From Pseudomonas fluorescens (GTDB taxonomy: Bacteria; Pseudomonadota; Gammaproteobacteria; Pseudomonadales; Pseudomonadaceae): a DNA stretch of 64,000 bases. Position numbers and translations under genes: made by a program. The stretch lies in NCBI RefSeq assembly GCF_902497995.1, contig NZ_CABVII010000001.1, positions 1-64,000 of the forward strand, in the 5' to 3' direction. Position 1 is the first letter of the stretch. The number at the start of each line of letters is the position of its first letter. The notes below the pieces were generated by a model, which was not told where the DNA came from, did not search any database, and saw only the letters and a list, made by a program, of their open reading frames with translations. This document shows, piece by piece, positions 1 to 9,728 of this stretch.

Positions 1-2
1 AT

Positions 3-842
3 ATTGGCGCTTCAGGCGCCACTGGCTATGCAATCGAATTCGCAGGGCCGGCAATCACTGACCTTAGTGTCGAAGCTAGAATGACGATCTGCAACATGGC
101 CGTCGAAGCGGGAGCCCGGGGCGCGTTCATGGCTCCGGATGACAAAGTGTTCGCTTATCTGCAGACCAAACCGCGTGCGCCTCAAGGCAAAATGTGGAAC
201 CAGGCAGTTGCCAAATGGAAAGAATTGCACACTGACACAGGCGCCGTATTTGACCGCGAGGTCATACTCAACGTTGATGATCTGGAACCGATGGTTACTT
301 GGGGCACAAGCCCCGATCAAGCCTCACCGGTTGGCGGTTATGTGCCAGATCCAACGACTCAACCCGACCTCATTCTTCGCCAAGGCATGCAGCGCGCTCT
401 GGATTACATGGGCCTGAAAGCGGGCATGCCACTGAGCGATGTAGTCATCAGTCATGCGTTTATCGGTTCCTGCACCAATGCACGAATTGAAGATTTGCGT
501 GACGTTGCCCGTGTAGTGCGCGGCAAGCGCGTGGCAGCACATGTACGAGCAATGATCGTTCCCGGCTCAACACTGGTACGTAATCAAGCCGAACAGGAAG
601 GCCTTGCGCAGATATTCCTGGATGCCGGCTTTGAATGGCGGCAGTCGGGATGCTCTATGTGCCTGGCCATGAATGACGATGTTCTCGCTCCAGGTGACCG
701 CTGCGCATCAAGTACAAATCGCAATTTTGAAGGTCGCCAAGGTGCCGGCGCGCGCACCCATCTTATGAGTCCGGCGATGGTCGCAGCTGCAGCGATCACC
801 GGACATTTGACCGACGTTCGCTCATTCGCTCTGGAGGCTTGA
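3..842 (+). CDS. leuC: LeuC-like isomerase large subunit, 3' part (5' end outside window)
   Basis: The C-terminal about 279 residues of an aconitase-superfamily large subunit; a full LeuC is about 470 residues and the frame is open to the window edge. It would catalyse a dehydratase/isomerase step on 3-isopropylmalate or a related 2-hydroxy diacid. The [4Fe-4S] cysteines are visible in GSCTNAR (near fragment residue 156) and [10 protein letters not shown] (near 216 and 219). The following leuD starts 4 bases after the stop, so the two subunits are co-transcribed. Neighbours are a 2-hydroxycarboxylate transporter and a LysR gene rather than leuB or leuA, so a catabolic isomerase (for example for citramalate or a malate-like acid) is as likely as leucine synthesis. 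Family assignment is firm; substrate is open. Confidence 0.9.
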   Translation: MGASGATGYAIEFAGPAITDLSVEARMTICNMAVEAGARGAFMAPDDKVFAYLQTKPRAPQGKMWNQAVAKWKELHTDTGAVFDREVILNVDDLEPMVTWGTSPDQASPVGGYVPDPTTQPDLILRQGMQRALDYMGLKAGMPLSDVVISHAFIGSCTNARIEDLRDVARVVRGKRVAAHVRAMIVPGSTLVRNQAEQEGLAQIFLDAGFEWRQSGCSMCLAMNDDVLAPGDRCASSTNRNFEGRQGAGARTHLMSPAMVAAAAITGHLTDVRSFALEA

Positions 843-845
843 AGC

Positions 846-1454
846 ATGCAACCTTTCAATACGGTCAGTGGCAGCGCCGCGCCACTTGTGGCTTCCAACA
901 TTGACACCGACGTGATCATGCCCAAGCAGTTTCTCAAGGGGATTGATCGCCAGGGACTGGATCGCGGTTTGTTCTTCGATTTGCGCTTTCTGGAAACAGG
1001 CGAACCCAACCCTGAGTTCATTCTCAATCAACCTGCCTGGAATGACGCAGCCTTCCTGGTGGTCGGCCCCAACTTCGGTTGTGGGTCTAGTCGAGAACAT
1101 GCCGTCTGGGGTCTGAAGCAAGTAGGTATCAGAGCACTCATCGGTACCAGTTTTGCCGGTATTTTTTATGACAACTGCCAGCGCAATGGTGTGTTGGCCA
1201 TACAGCTTTCTGAGGCCCAGCTAAAGCAGATTGCAAGCGTCATCAGTGACGCGTCGACAGCACGGATCGAAGTGAATTTGCCAGAGCAAACAATCGAATT
1301 GGCGGACGGTACCGTGATTCCTTTCGAGATCGACCAACTGCGCAAGCAATCCCTTTTGCTAGGGCTCGATGCGATTGGTACCACGTTGCAGCGGGCCGAT
1401 CAGATTCGAAGCTTTGAATCTCAGCATCTGGCGGAAAATCCCTGGTTGGTTTGA
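846..1454 (+). CDS. leuD: LeuD-like isomerase small subunit
   Basis: A 202-residue small (swivel) subunit that pairs with the leuC-like product to form the cytoplasmic isopropylmalate-isomerase-type heterodimer. The family motif GPNFGCGSSREHAVWGL lies near residues 75-91, followed by the substrate-loop region (GTSFAGIFYDNCQRNGVL). The length is normal for bacterial LeuD. It starts 4 bases after leuC. A perfect stem-loop follows it, and a LysR gene converges on it. The small subunit largely sets substrate range in this family, so the substrate cannot be read from the motif alone. The absence of leuB downstream favours a specialised paralogue. Confidence 0.9.
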   Translation: MQPFNTVSGSAAPLVASNIDTDVIMPKQFLKGIDRQGLDRGLFFDLRFLETGEPNPEFILNQPAWNDAAFLVVGPNFGCGSSREHAVWGLKQVGIRALIGTSFAGIFYDNCQRNGVLAIQLSEAQLKQIASVISDASTARIEVNLPEQTIELADGTVIPFEIDQLRKQSLLLGLDAIGTTLQRADQIRSFESQHLAENPWLV

Positions 1455-1463
1455 CGGGATCCA

Positions 1464-1489
1464 TCCTGGCGGTTGATTAACCGCCAGGA
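1464..1489. terminator. Stem-loop between convergent leuD and lysR
   Basis: An 11-bp perfect inverted repeat (TCCTGGCGGTT / AACCGCCAGGA) with a GATT loop lies between two convergent stop codons. There is no clear T-tract on either side, so it may act as a weak bidirectional terminator or as an mRNA 3'-end stabiliser. Confidence 0.6.
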
Positions 1490-1491
1490 GC

Positions 1492-2409
1492 TCACTCAAC
1501 TGACAGATCGCGAAAGTAATCTTGTAAGAACTCGACGCAAACTCGCAGCTTTGCCGATTCGCTGAGTCTCGTGGGATACACTGCCCAGACATTTGCACTC
1601 TGCGTGTAGTCGTGCAGCACTTGCACCAGTAGACCTAGCTCCAGCATAGGTTTGACGTCCCACATAGATCGCAACAGGATCCCGCCACCGCTCAAGGCCC
1701 ACTTCAATACTATTTCGCCGCTATTCGAAGACAGCGGGCCACTGACACGCACCGACTCCTCATCCCCATCCTTGGTCAGGTTCCATACACCAAAGGCGTT
1801 ATTGCGCTCTTTGAGAACCAGGCAATCATGGTTCTTTAAGTCATCCAGGGTAAGAGGTACACCTCGCCGCTCAAGATACTCGGGAGTCGCGCATAGCACG
1901 CGCCGATTGCTCACCAGCTTTCGACCTATATGCTGACCCGCTAAGTCATCACCAACACGAATTTCCAGATCGAAACCCTCGCCGACGATATCGACCACGC
2001 GATCAAACACGTCCAAGCGAATATCGAGTTTTGGGTAGGTTTGCGACAGTTTGCAAATAGCCGGCGCGACATGGTTGCGACCAAAACCGAAGCTGCTGCA
2101 AATATGCAGCGAGCCCATCGGCTGATGGCGAGCCTCTGATATTTCCCCAACAAAATCGTCGAGGTCGCCGAGCAGCTTTTCGGCCCAAACTCTTGCGCGC
2201 TCGCCGTCATCGGTCAGGGCGATACGTCTAGTGGTACGGTGTAAGAGACGTGTCGAAAGCGTCGTCTCCAGCACGGAAATGCGTTTGCTGATGTAGGCCG
2301 GGGAATAGCCTAGCTCCTCGGCGGCACTAGCAAAGCCATTTTTGCGAATGACAGTGAGAAAAACCTTCAGGTCATCAGGCAGTGGAAATTGATCACGATT
2401 CGTGTTCAT
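1492..2409 (-). CDS. LysR-family regulator (DmlR-like)
   Basis: A LysR transcription factor of about 305 residues. The N-terminal helix-turn-helix (FASAAEELGYSPAYISKRIS, residues about 20-40) is followed by the effector domain. The frame extends upstream, but the ATG at 2409 (MNTNRDQFPLPDD) or the one at 2418 gives a normal N-terminus; the longer form would add about 45 residues without LysR character. The sequence resembles DmlR, the D-malate regulator, by recollection of the family only. It is divergent from the 2HCT transporter gene, and a dyad at 2474-2488 lies between them, so it probably controls the transporter and perhaps leuCD. Confidence 0.85.
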   Translation of the reverse strand: MNTNRDQFPLPDDLKVFLTVIRKNGFASAAEELGYSPAYISKRISVLETTLSTRLLHRTTRRIALTDDGERARVWAEKLLGDLDDFVGEISEARHQPMGSLHICSSFGFGRNHVAPAICKLSQTYPKLDIRLDVFDRVVDIVGEGFDLEIRVGDDLAGQHIGRKLVSNRRVLCATPEYLERRGVPLTLDDLKNHDCLVLKERNNAFGVWNLTKDGDEESVRVSGPLSSNSGEIVLKWALSGGGILLRSMWDVKPMLELGLLVQVLHDYTQSANVWAVYPTRLSESAKLRVCVEFLQDYFRDLSVE

Positions 2410-2473
2410 AAGCCTCATGGTTACGTTATTTATCTCATAATTTTCAAAGCATACCATCGATCTACCGAGTGGT

Positions 2474-2488
2474 AACCAATGCTTGGTT
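2474..2488. promoter_or_regulatory. Candidate LysR operator (dyad AACCAA-N3-TTGGTT)
   Basis: A perfect 6-bp dyad, AACCAA TGC TTGGTT, sits in the intergenic space between the divergent LysR gene and the transporter gene starting at 2540. LysR proteins bind such interrupted dyads. Binding is inferred from position and symmetry. Confidence 0.5.
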
Positions 2489-2539
2489 AACCGTGAGTTC
2501 TTGAATCCTCGATAAAAACAAACATGAGGAAATAGCGAC

Positions 2540-3886
2540 ATGAATCAGTCCTATGAGCCGTCCCTGAAAGTCGAAACACCTCGTGAAGGCGGATTTATGC
2601 AACGCCTACGCAACCTGTGCGCTTACGAAATTGGCGTCATCCCTCTGCCAATATTCATTGGCATTGCCCTGATTATTTACCTCTCAGCCCACCTGGGTTA
2701 CCTCCCAAAAAACATGATCGGTGGCCTCGCCGTGATTATGACCATGGGTGTGTTTTTCGGCCAATTAGGCTCCCGACTGCCGATCCTGAAGGAAATCGGT
2801 GGAGGTGCCATTCTCTGTCTCATGCTTCCGTCTGTATTGGTGTTCTACGGCTTCTTCGGGCCGGCAACGATTGATGCGACCAAGATGCTGATGAAGGAGG
2901 CTAACTTTCTCTACTTCGTGATTGCCAGCCTGGTTGTCGGCAGCATTTTGGGGATGAGTCGCTTTATCCTCGTTCAGGGCATGATCCGGATGTTCATTCC
3001 CCTGCTCGTCGGCACCTTGGCCGCCGTTGGCAGCGGGCTGATTGTAGGTAAGCTGGTCGGCTACAGCTTCTACCACACCTTCTTCTTTATCATCGTGCCG
3101 ATCATAGGTGGCGGTATCGGCGAGGGGATTCTGCCGTTGTCGCTAGCTTACTCGGCAATTCTTGGCGGTACGCCGGATATCTATGTTGCTCAATTGGCGC
3201 CTGCCGCCGTGGTAGGTAACATTGCCGCAATCATTTGCGCTGGTTACCTGGCACGTCTGGCGCTGAAACGCCCCAATATCAATGGCGAAGGTTCTTTGAT
3301 TCGCGCCAAGGATGAGAATGACAAATTCCAAGTAAAGGAAGACGCCAACACCAGCGTCGACTTCCGTGTGATGGGTGCTGGCGTGCTGATCATCTGCGCG
3401 TTCTTCGTCCTGGGCGGTCTGCTGGAAAAAGTTGCCGGCATTCCCGGCCCGGTCATGATGATCCTCGCCGCCGTACTGTTTAAGTACGTTCGCGTTCTAC
3501 CGGAAAAACTGGAGAAAGGTGCGCAATCGTTCTACAAGCTGGTTTCCGCTGCCTTCATCTGGCCGGTAATGATCGGCTTGGGCATGCTCTATGTACCGCT
3601 CGACAGCGTGGTCAAGGTGTTCTCAGTGGGCTATGTGCTGGTCTGCGTTTCGGTAGTGATATCGATGACAATCGCGGGCTTTTTCATCGGCAATCTAATG
3701 AAGATGTACCCTATCGAGTCAGCCATCGTCACCTGCTGCCACAGCGGCCTGGGTGGAACCGGCGACGTGGCAATCTTATCGGCCTCGAACCGGATGTCGT
3801 TGATGCCCTTCGCGCAAATCTCCACTCGCATCGGTGGTGCGTCAACAGTGATCTTGGCGACCATACTTTTGAAAGCTTTCGCTTGA
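2540..3886 (+). CDS. 2-hydroxycarboxylate transporter (2HCT/CitS family)
   Basis: A 448-residue inner-membrane secondary transporter of the 2HCT family, which carries citrate, malate or citramalate-like acids, often with Na+ or H+. It has hydrophobic segments throughout and the family signature near the C-terminus: GGTGDVAILSASNRM, then MPFAQISTRIGGA (residues about 395-435). It is transcribed away from the LysR gene and ends at a good intrinsic terminator. With the leuCD pair it suggests uptake and isomerisation of a 2-hydroxy di- or tricarboxylate. The start at 2540 precedes MNQSYEP; an internal ATG at residue 20 (MQRLRNL) is an alternative. Confidence 0.88.
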   Translation: MNQSYEPSLKVETPREGGFMQRLRNLCAYEIGVIPLPIFIGIALIIYLSAHLGYLPKNMIGGLAVIMTMGVFFGQLGSRLPILKEIGGGAILCLMLPSVLVFYGFFGPATIDATKMLMKEANFLYFVIASLVVGSILGMSRFILVQGMIRMFIPLLVGTLAAVGSGLIVGKLVGYSFYHTFFFIIVPIIGGGIGEGILPLSLAYSAILGGTPDIYVAQLAPAAVVGNIAAIICAGYLARLALKRPNINGEGSLIRAKDENDKFQVKEDANTSVDFRVMGAGVLIICAFFVLGGLLEKVAGIPGPVMMILAAVLFKYVRVLPEKLEKGAQSFYKLVSAAFIWPVMIGLGMLYVPLDSVVKVFSVGYVLVCVSVVISMTIAGFFIGNLMKMYPIESAIVTCCHSGLGGTGDVAILSASNRMSLMPFAQISTRIGGASTVILATILLKAFA

Positions 3887-3934
3887 TGCAAAACGCTTGA
3901 TACATACCCATCGACGGTTCAATTAACATCTCGG

Positions 3935-3963
3935 TGCTCACTCTCAAGTGAGCATCTTTTTTT
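3935..3963 (+). terminator. Intrinsic terminator after the 2HCT gene
   Basis: A 7-bp stem TGCTCAC / GTGAGCA with a 6-base loop is followed closely by a run of seven T (3957-3963). It lies 48 bases after the transporter stop. Confidence 0.85.
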
Positions 3964-4395
3964 GCTTAACGTTTAAATGCGAGCGAATGCTCATCGCGGA
4001 TCGAATAGACGAACTCACCGAAGCCTGGGATAGCGGACAGCTTGGTAACGCCCAGGAGAAATGAGGCAGCAATGCGCGCTTCCTCGACGCACTCAGGGAA
4101 GGCCACCTGCTTTCAGTGATGGAGAGAGAGCAGGCTCGATCAAGGGTGCGCCCATCTCTAACACTCCGCTTCAGCGGGGCCCTACCCGAAGTTGCAATAG
4201 CCGGGCCCTGCTGGCCCGAAGCATCGATTCGAGGAAAAATGGCTCAACACGGCACCTACTGCCAAGTCGCACTTCATGCGATGAGAGGTATGGTGCACCG
4301 TCATAAATTGTCTCAGCTTAAGCCCGACCCGTTCTTGAAATCGTCTCCTTTTGCCGGTACTTGTAGGACACCAATCTCATGCAGGGAAAGCAACC
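3964..4395. other. Intergenic stretch without a supported gene
   Basis: Short overlapping frames occur here but none has a convincing ribosome-binding site or recognisable protein pattern. No RNA or repeat was identified. Confidence 0.5.
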
Positions 4396-4596
4396 ATGCA
4401 ATCAAGATTCAGAGTGATTGAGACCACCGCACTGGACGATGGTAGCAAGCGATACAGGGTCGTCGATCTTGTACAGGGAGGCTCAGCCAGCAAGCATGGT
4501 GTGTTCAAAGCTAGAACAGAGGCGGAGGCTGTTTGTTCGACATTGAATGCTGATCATCCTATTCAGTTGGTAACGCGGGCATTGCATAGCACCTAG
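4396..4596 (+). CDS. Small unknown protein (66 aa)
   Basis: A 66-residue protein beginning MQSRFRVIETTALDDGS, preceded by an AGGGAAAG ribosome-binding-like sequence. I do not recognise a domain; it looks cytoplasmic with alternating charged and hydrophobic residues. Support for it being real comes from a clearly homologous but decayed copy at 9402-9590 that keeps codon-level similarity while carrying stops and frameshifts. The longer frame from 4351 adds residues with no matching region in the decayed copy, so I prefer the start at 4396. The function is unknown. Confidence 0.55.
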   Translation: MQSRFRVIETTALDDGSKRYRVVDLVQGGSASKHGVFKARTEAEAVCSTLNADHPIQLVTRALHST

Positions 4597-4829
4597 TGTG
4601 AACAGATACGGCATCTCATATGCAATGGCTTATTTTCCGCCAAACTTGAATGACGACGCAGAAGCCAATCATTCAAATTTGAGCAGTGGGAGCTCTCCCC
4701 TAGGCACTCCCACGACACGGGCTACATTGGCTTTTGCTTCTGAGCTTTTATCTCATGTTCCGACTGCCGATTGCCTTACATCGCGCGGCATGATTCACGC
4801 AGCTTCTTACGCTGAAATCTGAGATTTCT

Positions 4830-6098
4830 TCAGCTCACATTCAACCGATCCAACAGACTATACCAAGCCACCCCCGCGCCAATGTAGAAGCGCTGCAGTC
4901 CATGTAATGGTAACCGTTGCAATGGCGACACCGGATAAGCAAAAGCCGCATGGCGGTCACACAAGCGTCCTGCCAACTGCTGCCCAAGGCTGGTACACAA
5001 GGCAATCCCCCGCCCATTGCACCCCAGCGCCAAGGTGAGCCCCGGCGCCGGTTCGTGAACATGGGGCATGAAGTCCCGAGTAATCGCGATCCGGCCAGCC
5101 CAGTGATACTCAAATTCTAGTGGCCCCAACTGCGGAAACAGCAAGGCCAGAGAACGCTCCAAGTGAGCAAAGTCCGTCGGCCCGGTGGGATCGTTGAACA
5201 ACCCGCGCCCGCCCATCAACAGACGACCGTAGGCATCCTTACGGAAATACAGTAGTAATCGTTGCGCCGTAGAAACCGTTTCCTGCCCTGGCAAAATACT
5301 GTCGGCAACTGACCCACTCAACGGTTTGGTAGCGACGATAAAACTATTGGCAGCCAATATGCTCTGCGCCATACCAGGCCACAGGTTGCTGCTGTAGCCG
5401 TTGGTTGCCAGTACCACCTGATCCGCCGTGACTTGTGCGCCGCAGGCAGTCTGCACTTGCCACCCAGAGCCCTGGCGCTGCAACTCAGTTACCGCGCTCT
5501 GGCCATGAATCCGCACACCCGCCGTCAGCGCCGCACGCACTAATCCGCGTGCGTAAGCCAAAGGCTGAATCGCCCCCGCTCGACCGTCCAGCCAACCGCC
5601 GGCAAAGGCTTCACTGCCCATGCGCGTAGCCACTGCCCTTGCATCCAGACGCTGCACTGGCACGCCACGCCGGGCCCACTGATCCGCCCGGGCATGCAGC
5701 CCGGCCACGCCTTTATCCGAATAGGAAACCTGCATCCATCCCTTTCGTACCGGCGAGCAATCTATCTCATGCCGCTTGATCAGATCGAACACCAGGTCAG
5801 CAGAATTCGACACAGTATCGATCAGCGGTTCAGCGCGCTCAGCGCCGTACATTTGCACCAGTTGATCCGGATCGTATTTCAACGTCGGGTTGACCTGCCC
5901 ACCATTACGGCCCGAAGCGCCCCAGCCAGGTTCGTTGGCTTCCAGGACGCAGACACTTACACCCTTCTCAGCCAGATGCAGGGCCGTCGACAAACCGGTG
6001 TACCCTGCCCCCACAATCGCCACATCCACCTTCAACGACTCGCTTAACGCTGGCGTTGGTACGCCTGGTGGTGCCGTCGCTGCCCAAAGTGACTTCAT
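4830..6098 (-). CDS. FAD-dependent amine/D-amino-acid oxidase family protein
   Basis: A 422-residue flavoprotein of the DAO family (glycine/D-amino-acid oxidases, PuuB-like gamma-glutamylputrescine oxidase). The N-terminal dinucleotide fold [20 protein letters not shown] (residues about 27-46) is followed by a GRNGGQVNP motif of the FAD-binding core, and a late [18 protein letters not shown] segment typical of the family's C-terminal FAD contacts. It would oxidise an amine or amino acid C-N bond with FAD in the cytoplasm. It is the last gene of a four-gene operon: its start at 6098 overlaps the stop of the ABC ATPase gene by 4 bases, which implies that the transporter imports its substrate. 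The exact substrate is not determinable. Confidence 0.87.
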   Translation of the reverse strand: MKSLWAATAPPGVPTPALSESLKVDVAIVGAGYTGLSTALHLAEKGVSVCVLEANEPGWGASGRNGGQVNPTLKYDPDQLVQMYGAERAEPLIDTVSNSADLVFDLIKRHEIDCSPVRKGWMQVSYSDKGVAGLHARADQWARRGVPVQRLDARAVATRMGSEAFAGGWLDGRAGAIQPLAYARGLVRAALTAGVRIHGQSAVTELQRQGSGWQVQTACGAQVTADQVVLATNGYSSNLWPGMAQSILAANSFIVATKPLSGSVADSILPGQETVSTAQRLLLYFRKDAYGRLLMGGRGLFNDPTGPTDFAHLERSLALLFPQLGPLEFEYHWAGRIAITRDFMPHVHEPAPGLTLALGCNGRGIALCTSLGQQLAGRLCDRHAAFAYPVSPLQRLPLHGLQRFYIGAGVAWYSLLDRLNVS

Positions 6099-6847
6099 GA
6101 CAGGCTCCGGGTGCTGGCGGTCGGATGCAGTACCCGGCGCAAAAAGTCTTGGGTTCGCGGCTGCTGCGGATTGCCCAGGACTTGCTCCGCCAGGCCGCTT
6201 TCAACGATGTAACCGCCATGGAGGAAGCACACGCGGTCAGCCACTTCGCGGGCAAAACCCATTTCATGGGTGACCACGATCATGGTCATGCCTTCATCTG
6301 CCAGGGTACGCATGACTGCCAGTACATCACCCACCAGTTCAGGGTCGAGGGCCGAGGTAGGTTCGTCGAACAGCATGGCTGCGGGCTTCATCGCCAAGGC
6401 GCGCGCGATGGCCACCCGCTGTTGCTGGCCACCGGAAAGTTGTTCCGGATAGGCGTCCGCCTTTGCCGAGAGACCAACCTTTTCCAGTAAGGCCAAGGCT
6501 TCTGCACGCGCTTGATTGGGTGACTCACCCTTGACGTATACCGGGCCTTCCATGACATTTTCCAACACAGTGCGATGGGGAAACAGGTTGAAACGCTGGA
6601 ACACCATGCCCATGCGGCTTCGCAGCGCATGCACGGTTTTACTGCCCCGTTGCACGGTTTCGCCGAACGCGGTGATAACACCGCCTTCGTAGGTTTCCAG
6701 TGCATTGATGCAGCGCAGCAACGTGGACTTGCCCGAGCCGGAGGGGCCGATCAGGCACACCACCTCCCCTTTGGCGACGTCAAGGTCTACGCCGTGCAGC
6801 ACCCGGTGGCTGCCGTATTGTTTTTGCAGCTGGCGAATCTCGATCAT
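6095..6847 (-). CDS. Polar amino acid ABC transporter ATP-binding subunit
   Basis: A 250-residue ABC ATPase of the GlnQ/HisP type, which powers uptake through the inner membrane. Motifs visible: Walker [10 protein letters not shown] (about 34-42), signature LSGGQQQR (about 137-144), Walker B AAMLFDEP (about 159-166) and the switch histidine in VVTHEMGFA (about 192). It overlaps the permease gene upstream and the oxidase gene downstream by 4 bases each (ATGA type), showing tight translational coupling. The length is normal for the family. Confidence 0.93.
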   Translation of the reverse strand: MIEIRQLQKQYGSHRVLHGVDLDVAKGEVVCLIGPSGSGKSTLLRCINALETYEGGVITAFGETVQRGSKTVHALRSRMGMVFQRFNLFPHRTVLENVMEGPVYVKGESPNQARAEALALLEKVGLSAKADAYPEQLSGGQQQRVAIARALAMKPAAMLFDEPTSALDPELVGDVLAVMRTLADEGMTMIVVTHEMGFAREVADRVCFLHGGYIVESGLAEQVLGNPQQPRTQDFLRRVLHPTASTRSLS

Positions 6848-7512
6848 GCTTTTTTCCTCCGGCTCAGGTGCTGTTCCATGCGACGCAGGCCATACACCAA
6901 AGGCAGGCTCATCAGCAGGTAGAGCAGAGCCACCAGGGTATAAACAGTCATGTTCTGAAAGGTGGATGAGGCAATCAATTGCCCTTGGCGCGTCATCTCG
7001 GCGACGGTAATGGTGGAAACCAGTGATGAGTCCTTGAGCATCATCACCAAGGTGTTGCCATAGGGTGGCAAGGCGATACGGAATGCCTGGGGCAGAATCA
7101 CGCGGCGCATCATCAGTACCGAGCGCATGCCCAAGGCTTCGGCGGCTTCGCGCTGTCCTTGCTCCACGGCGATGATGCCGGTGCGAAAGTTCTCGGCCTG
7201 ATAGGCGGAATAGGCGATGCCCATGCCGATCACCCCGGCCTGGAAGGCGGTCAGGTGAACCCCCATGTCCGGCAGCACGAAGTAAATGTAAAACAGCTGC
7301 ACGATGATCGGCAGCCCGCGAATCACGTTGATCACCGTACTCGCCGTTACCGACAGCACACGGATCGGTGACAGCTTGAGCAGCGCCAACACCAGCCCGA
7401 TCGCGCTGCTGAGGAGGAACGACAGCACGGTGATTTGGATAGTCACCCAGGCGCCCTGAAGCAGGATGGGTAAAAAATCCACGGCGCTTTGCAGGAATTC
7501 AGTGGGGCTCAT
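6844..7512 (-). CDS. Polar amino acid ABC transporter permease
   Basis: A 222-residue inner-membrane permease of the HisM/GlnP type, with about five hydrophobic segments and the EAA loop (EAAEALGM, near residues 140-150) that contacts the ATPase. A single permease gene suggests a homodimeric channel. It overlaps the binding-protein gene by 4 bases upstream and the ATPase gene by 4 bases downstream. Confidence 0.92.
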   Translation of the reverse strand: MSPTEFLQSAVDFLPILLQGAWVTIQITVLSFLLSSAIGLVLALLKLSPIRVLSVTASTVINVIRGLPIIVQLFYIYFVLPDMGVHLTAFQAGVIGMGIAYSAYQAENFRTGIIAVEQGQREAAEALGMRSVLMMRRVILPQAFRIALPPYGNTLVMMLKDSSLVSTITVAEMTRQGQLIASSTFQNMTVYTLVALLYLLMSLPLVYGLRRMEQHLSRRKKA

Positions 7513-8291
7513 AGGTTCACCTGGGCATCAAGCCCCCACTTCTTGAGGATACTTGCCAGGGTTCCGTCAGCCTTGATGCTGGCGATGGCCTGGTTCAATC
7601 GCTCGAGGGTTTCGGTATCGCCCTTGCGCACCACCAGGCAAACCTCGCCGACATTGGTGGGTTTGTAGTCGGCGACCAGTTTCACGCCTTTGAACAGGTT
7701 CTGCCGGATCTGGTAGGCCACCACCGGCTGGTCACCCACGGCAGCCTTGATGCGACCCAGGGACAGGTCACGGATCATTTCGCCAATGGAGTCGTAGGTG
7801 CGGATCTCCTTGAAGATGCCGAGCTTGTTGAGCTGGTCGTAAAAAATGGTGCCGGCCTGTACACCAACGACCTGATCTTTGAGCGGGCTTAGGTCGGGGT
7901 ATGCGGCATTGTCATCGGCGCTGATGATCAGGCCTTCACCGTAGGCGTAGACCGGGCTACTGAAGTCGACGACTTTTTTACGCTCTTCGGTTTTCAGCAT
8001 GCCGGCGGAAATGAAGTCGAGCTTTTCGGACGTTAGCGAAGGAATAAGCGCGGCGAAGTTGGTCTGTTCGATCTGGCTGGTGAAGCCCCCAGCCTTGCCT
8101 ACCGCCTGCGCAACATCGACCATCACCCCCTGAATGCTGTTGCTCTTGATATCAAGGAAGGTAAACGGCGAACCGCTGGCGGTTGCACCAACTTTGTACG
8201 AGGTCGCACTGGCCGCGTGCACGGTGGACACGCAAAGGGTGGCGCATAGGCCGAAGGCAAGGCGGCGAAACACGTGTGAAAGACTGTTCAT
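7509..8291 (-). CDS. Periplasmic amino acid-binding protein
   Basis: A 260-residue solute-binding protein (family 3, polar amino acids and opines). A Sec signal peptide covers about residues 1-27 (MNSLSHVFRRLAFGLCATLC followed by VSTVHAA). The mature part has the typical sequence GVMVDVAQAVGKAGG and a ligand-contact region near VVDFSSPVYAYGEG. First gene of the operon with permease, ATPase and oxidase. It is divergent from an IclR gene, so the 8292-8505 gap should hold the shared control region. The ligand is probably an amino acid, opine or amine oxidised by the operon's flavoenzyme; this is inference from context. Confidence 0.9.
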   Translation of the reverse strand: MNSLSHVFRRLAFGLCATLCVSTVHAASATSYKVGATASGSPFTFLDIKSNSIQGVMVDVAQAVGKAGGFTSQIEQTNFAALIPSLTSEKLDFISAGMLKTEERKKVVDFSSPVYAYGEGLIISADDNAAYPDLSPLKDQVVGVQAGTIFYDQLNKLGIFKEIRTYDSIGEMIRDLSLGRIKAAVGDQPVVAYQIRQNLFKGVKLVADYKPTNVGEVCLVVRKGDTETLERLNQAIASIKADGTLASILKKWGLDAQVNL

Positions 8292-8505
8292 CGGGTTACT
8301 CCAGAAGGAAAACGGATTGTCAGTACCGCTAGCGGCAAGAGAACAATCGCAAGCCTCATGCCATTCCGATTAATCATGAGTGCATATCGATTGATAAATT
8401 GCGTTAAATGAATCATTCGTATCGATATGCGATATTTAATGGTCAATTTTTGCTTTGTGGTGTAGAAATCTCCTGAGAGTTGATCCAACTGACAATGAGT
8501 GGGCC

Positions 8506-9285
8506 ATGACCGAAGAACGCAACAGTTTGCATAATCAATCCCTGGAAAAAGGCCTGTCGGTACTCAAGGCATTCAGCGCACAGCGCCGTAGCATGAGCCT
8601 TGCAGAGGTGGCTGACGCCGCTGGCATGACCAAAAGCTCCGCGCAGCGCATGGTGTTTACTCTGGAAAGCCTTGGTTACCTTCGGAAACACTCCCGCACA
8701 CGCCATTACCAACTGACACCACGTGTGCTGGAACTCGGCTTCAGTTACCTGGATGCCCATTCGCTGATTGAAGTGGCCAACCCGTTCCTTTCCGAACTGA
8801 CGCGCCTGACTGGGGAGACCTCCTGCCTTACTGAGCCAGCGGGCTACGACATGACCTACATTGCGCGATTTGTCAGCTCAGGTTTTGTGCCGGTGCATAT
8901 GCCGATTGGGTCGCGCGTGCCGATGTATTGCACTGCGTCCGGCAGGGCTTACTTAAGCGCGCTGCCACAGGATGAAGCGTTGGTGTTGATTGAAAATAGC
9001 CAGCGAATCGCTCACACCAGCCATACGTTGACGCAGGTCGACAAGATCCTGGAGTCTCTTGAGGAAGTGCGCGAGCAAGGTTATGCGGTCAATACCCAAG
9101 AACTTTTTCTCGGTGATATGACCATCGGTGCACCCGTGCTGGGCGCTAATGGCCGACCGGTAGCTGCGGTGCATGTGGTAGCACCTACCAGTCGCTGGAG
9201 CCGCGCGGATGCCGAGCGGCAACTGGCACCGGCGCTGTTGCAATGCTCTCGTGCGTTGACCAACTCCGCGCGGAATTTAGATTGA
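8506..9285 (+). CDS. IclR-family regulator
   Basis: A 259-residue IclR transcription factor. The N-terminal winged helix-turn-helix (MSLAEVADAAGMTKSSAQR, about residues 27-45) is followed by the effector-binding GAF-like domain, with the typical PIGSRVPMYCTASGRAYL segment. I chose the ATG at 8506 (MTEERNSLHNQ); the frame extends 17 residues upstream without IclR similarity. Divergent from the ABC-oxidase operon, so it is the likely ligand-responsive regulator of that operon. Confidence 0.88.
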   Translation: MTEERNSLHNQSLEKGLSVLKAFSAQRRSMSLAEVADAAGMTKSSAQRMVFTLESLGYLRKHSRTRHYQLTPRVLELGFSYLDAHSLIEVANPFLSELTRLTGETSCLTEPAGYDMTYIARFVSSGFVPVHMPIGSRVPMYCTASGRAYLSALPQDEALVLIENSQRIAHTSHTLTQVDKILESLEEVREQGYAVNTQELFLGDMTIGAPVLGANGRPVAAVHVVAPTSRWSRADAERQLAPALLQCSRALTNSARNLD

Positions 9286-9401
9286 TCTCAAAGCGGCAGG
9301 GAGGGATCGTTTCTGCGTTTTTAATGAAGCCAGTTACGAAGTTTAAGTCGGTACGTGTTGCCGGCTTCTTTAAAACTGCGCTTTCAGCAGAGATCGCACC
9401 A

Positions 9402-9590
9402 CACAGTCAAGATTTAAGGTGATTGACCACCACACTAGGCGATGACACCACGCGATAGAGGTCGTTGATTTTGTAGAGGGAGGTTCAGCTAGAAAGCATG
9501 ATGTGTTCCGGGTCAGGACAGAGGTGGACGCTGTTTCCTCAGTGCTGAACACTCGATACCGTTGGTGCATGGATGTTCCTACTTTGCCGA
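9402..9590 (+). pseudogene. Decayed copy of the small gene at 4396
   Basis: This stretch aligns nearly base for base with 4396-4580. Shared stretches include TCAAGATT, GTGATTGA, GGAGGTTCAGC/GGAGGCTCAGC and AAGCATGRTGTGTTC. The start codon is lost (ACA where ATG should be), single-base indels shift the frame near 9428 and 9455, and TGA/TAG stops occur early. It is in direct orientation with the intact copy, so the two flank the ABC transporter-oxidase-IclR block. Confidence 0.75.
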
Positions 9591-9728
9591 CAGAGCATCT
9601 CGCTCGCCCTTATGCAGATGCTTAGAGAGCTGATTTCTAAAATGGAAGCGGTGATCTTAATCGCCCGGTAGCTAGAACGGGAATAGCACCAGCCTGCTAC
9701 GCTGACCTCTTTCCATGGAGGTATCCCC

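Noticed and set aside
4598..4822. 74-codon frame
   Set aside because: No ribosome-binding site, GTG start and no recognisable or duplicated sequence.
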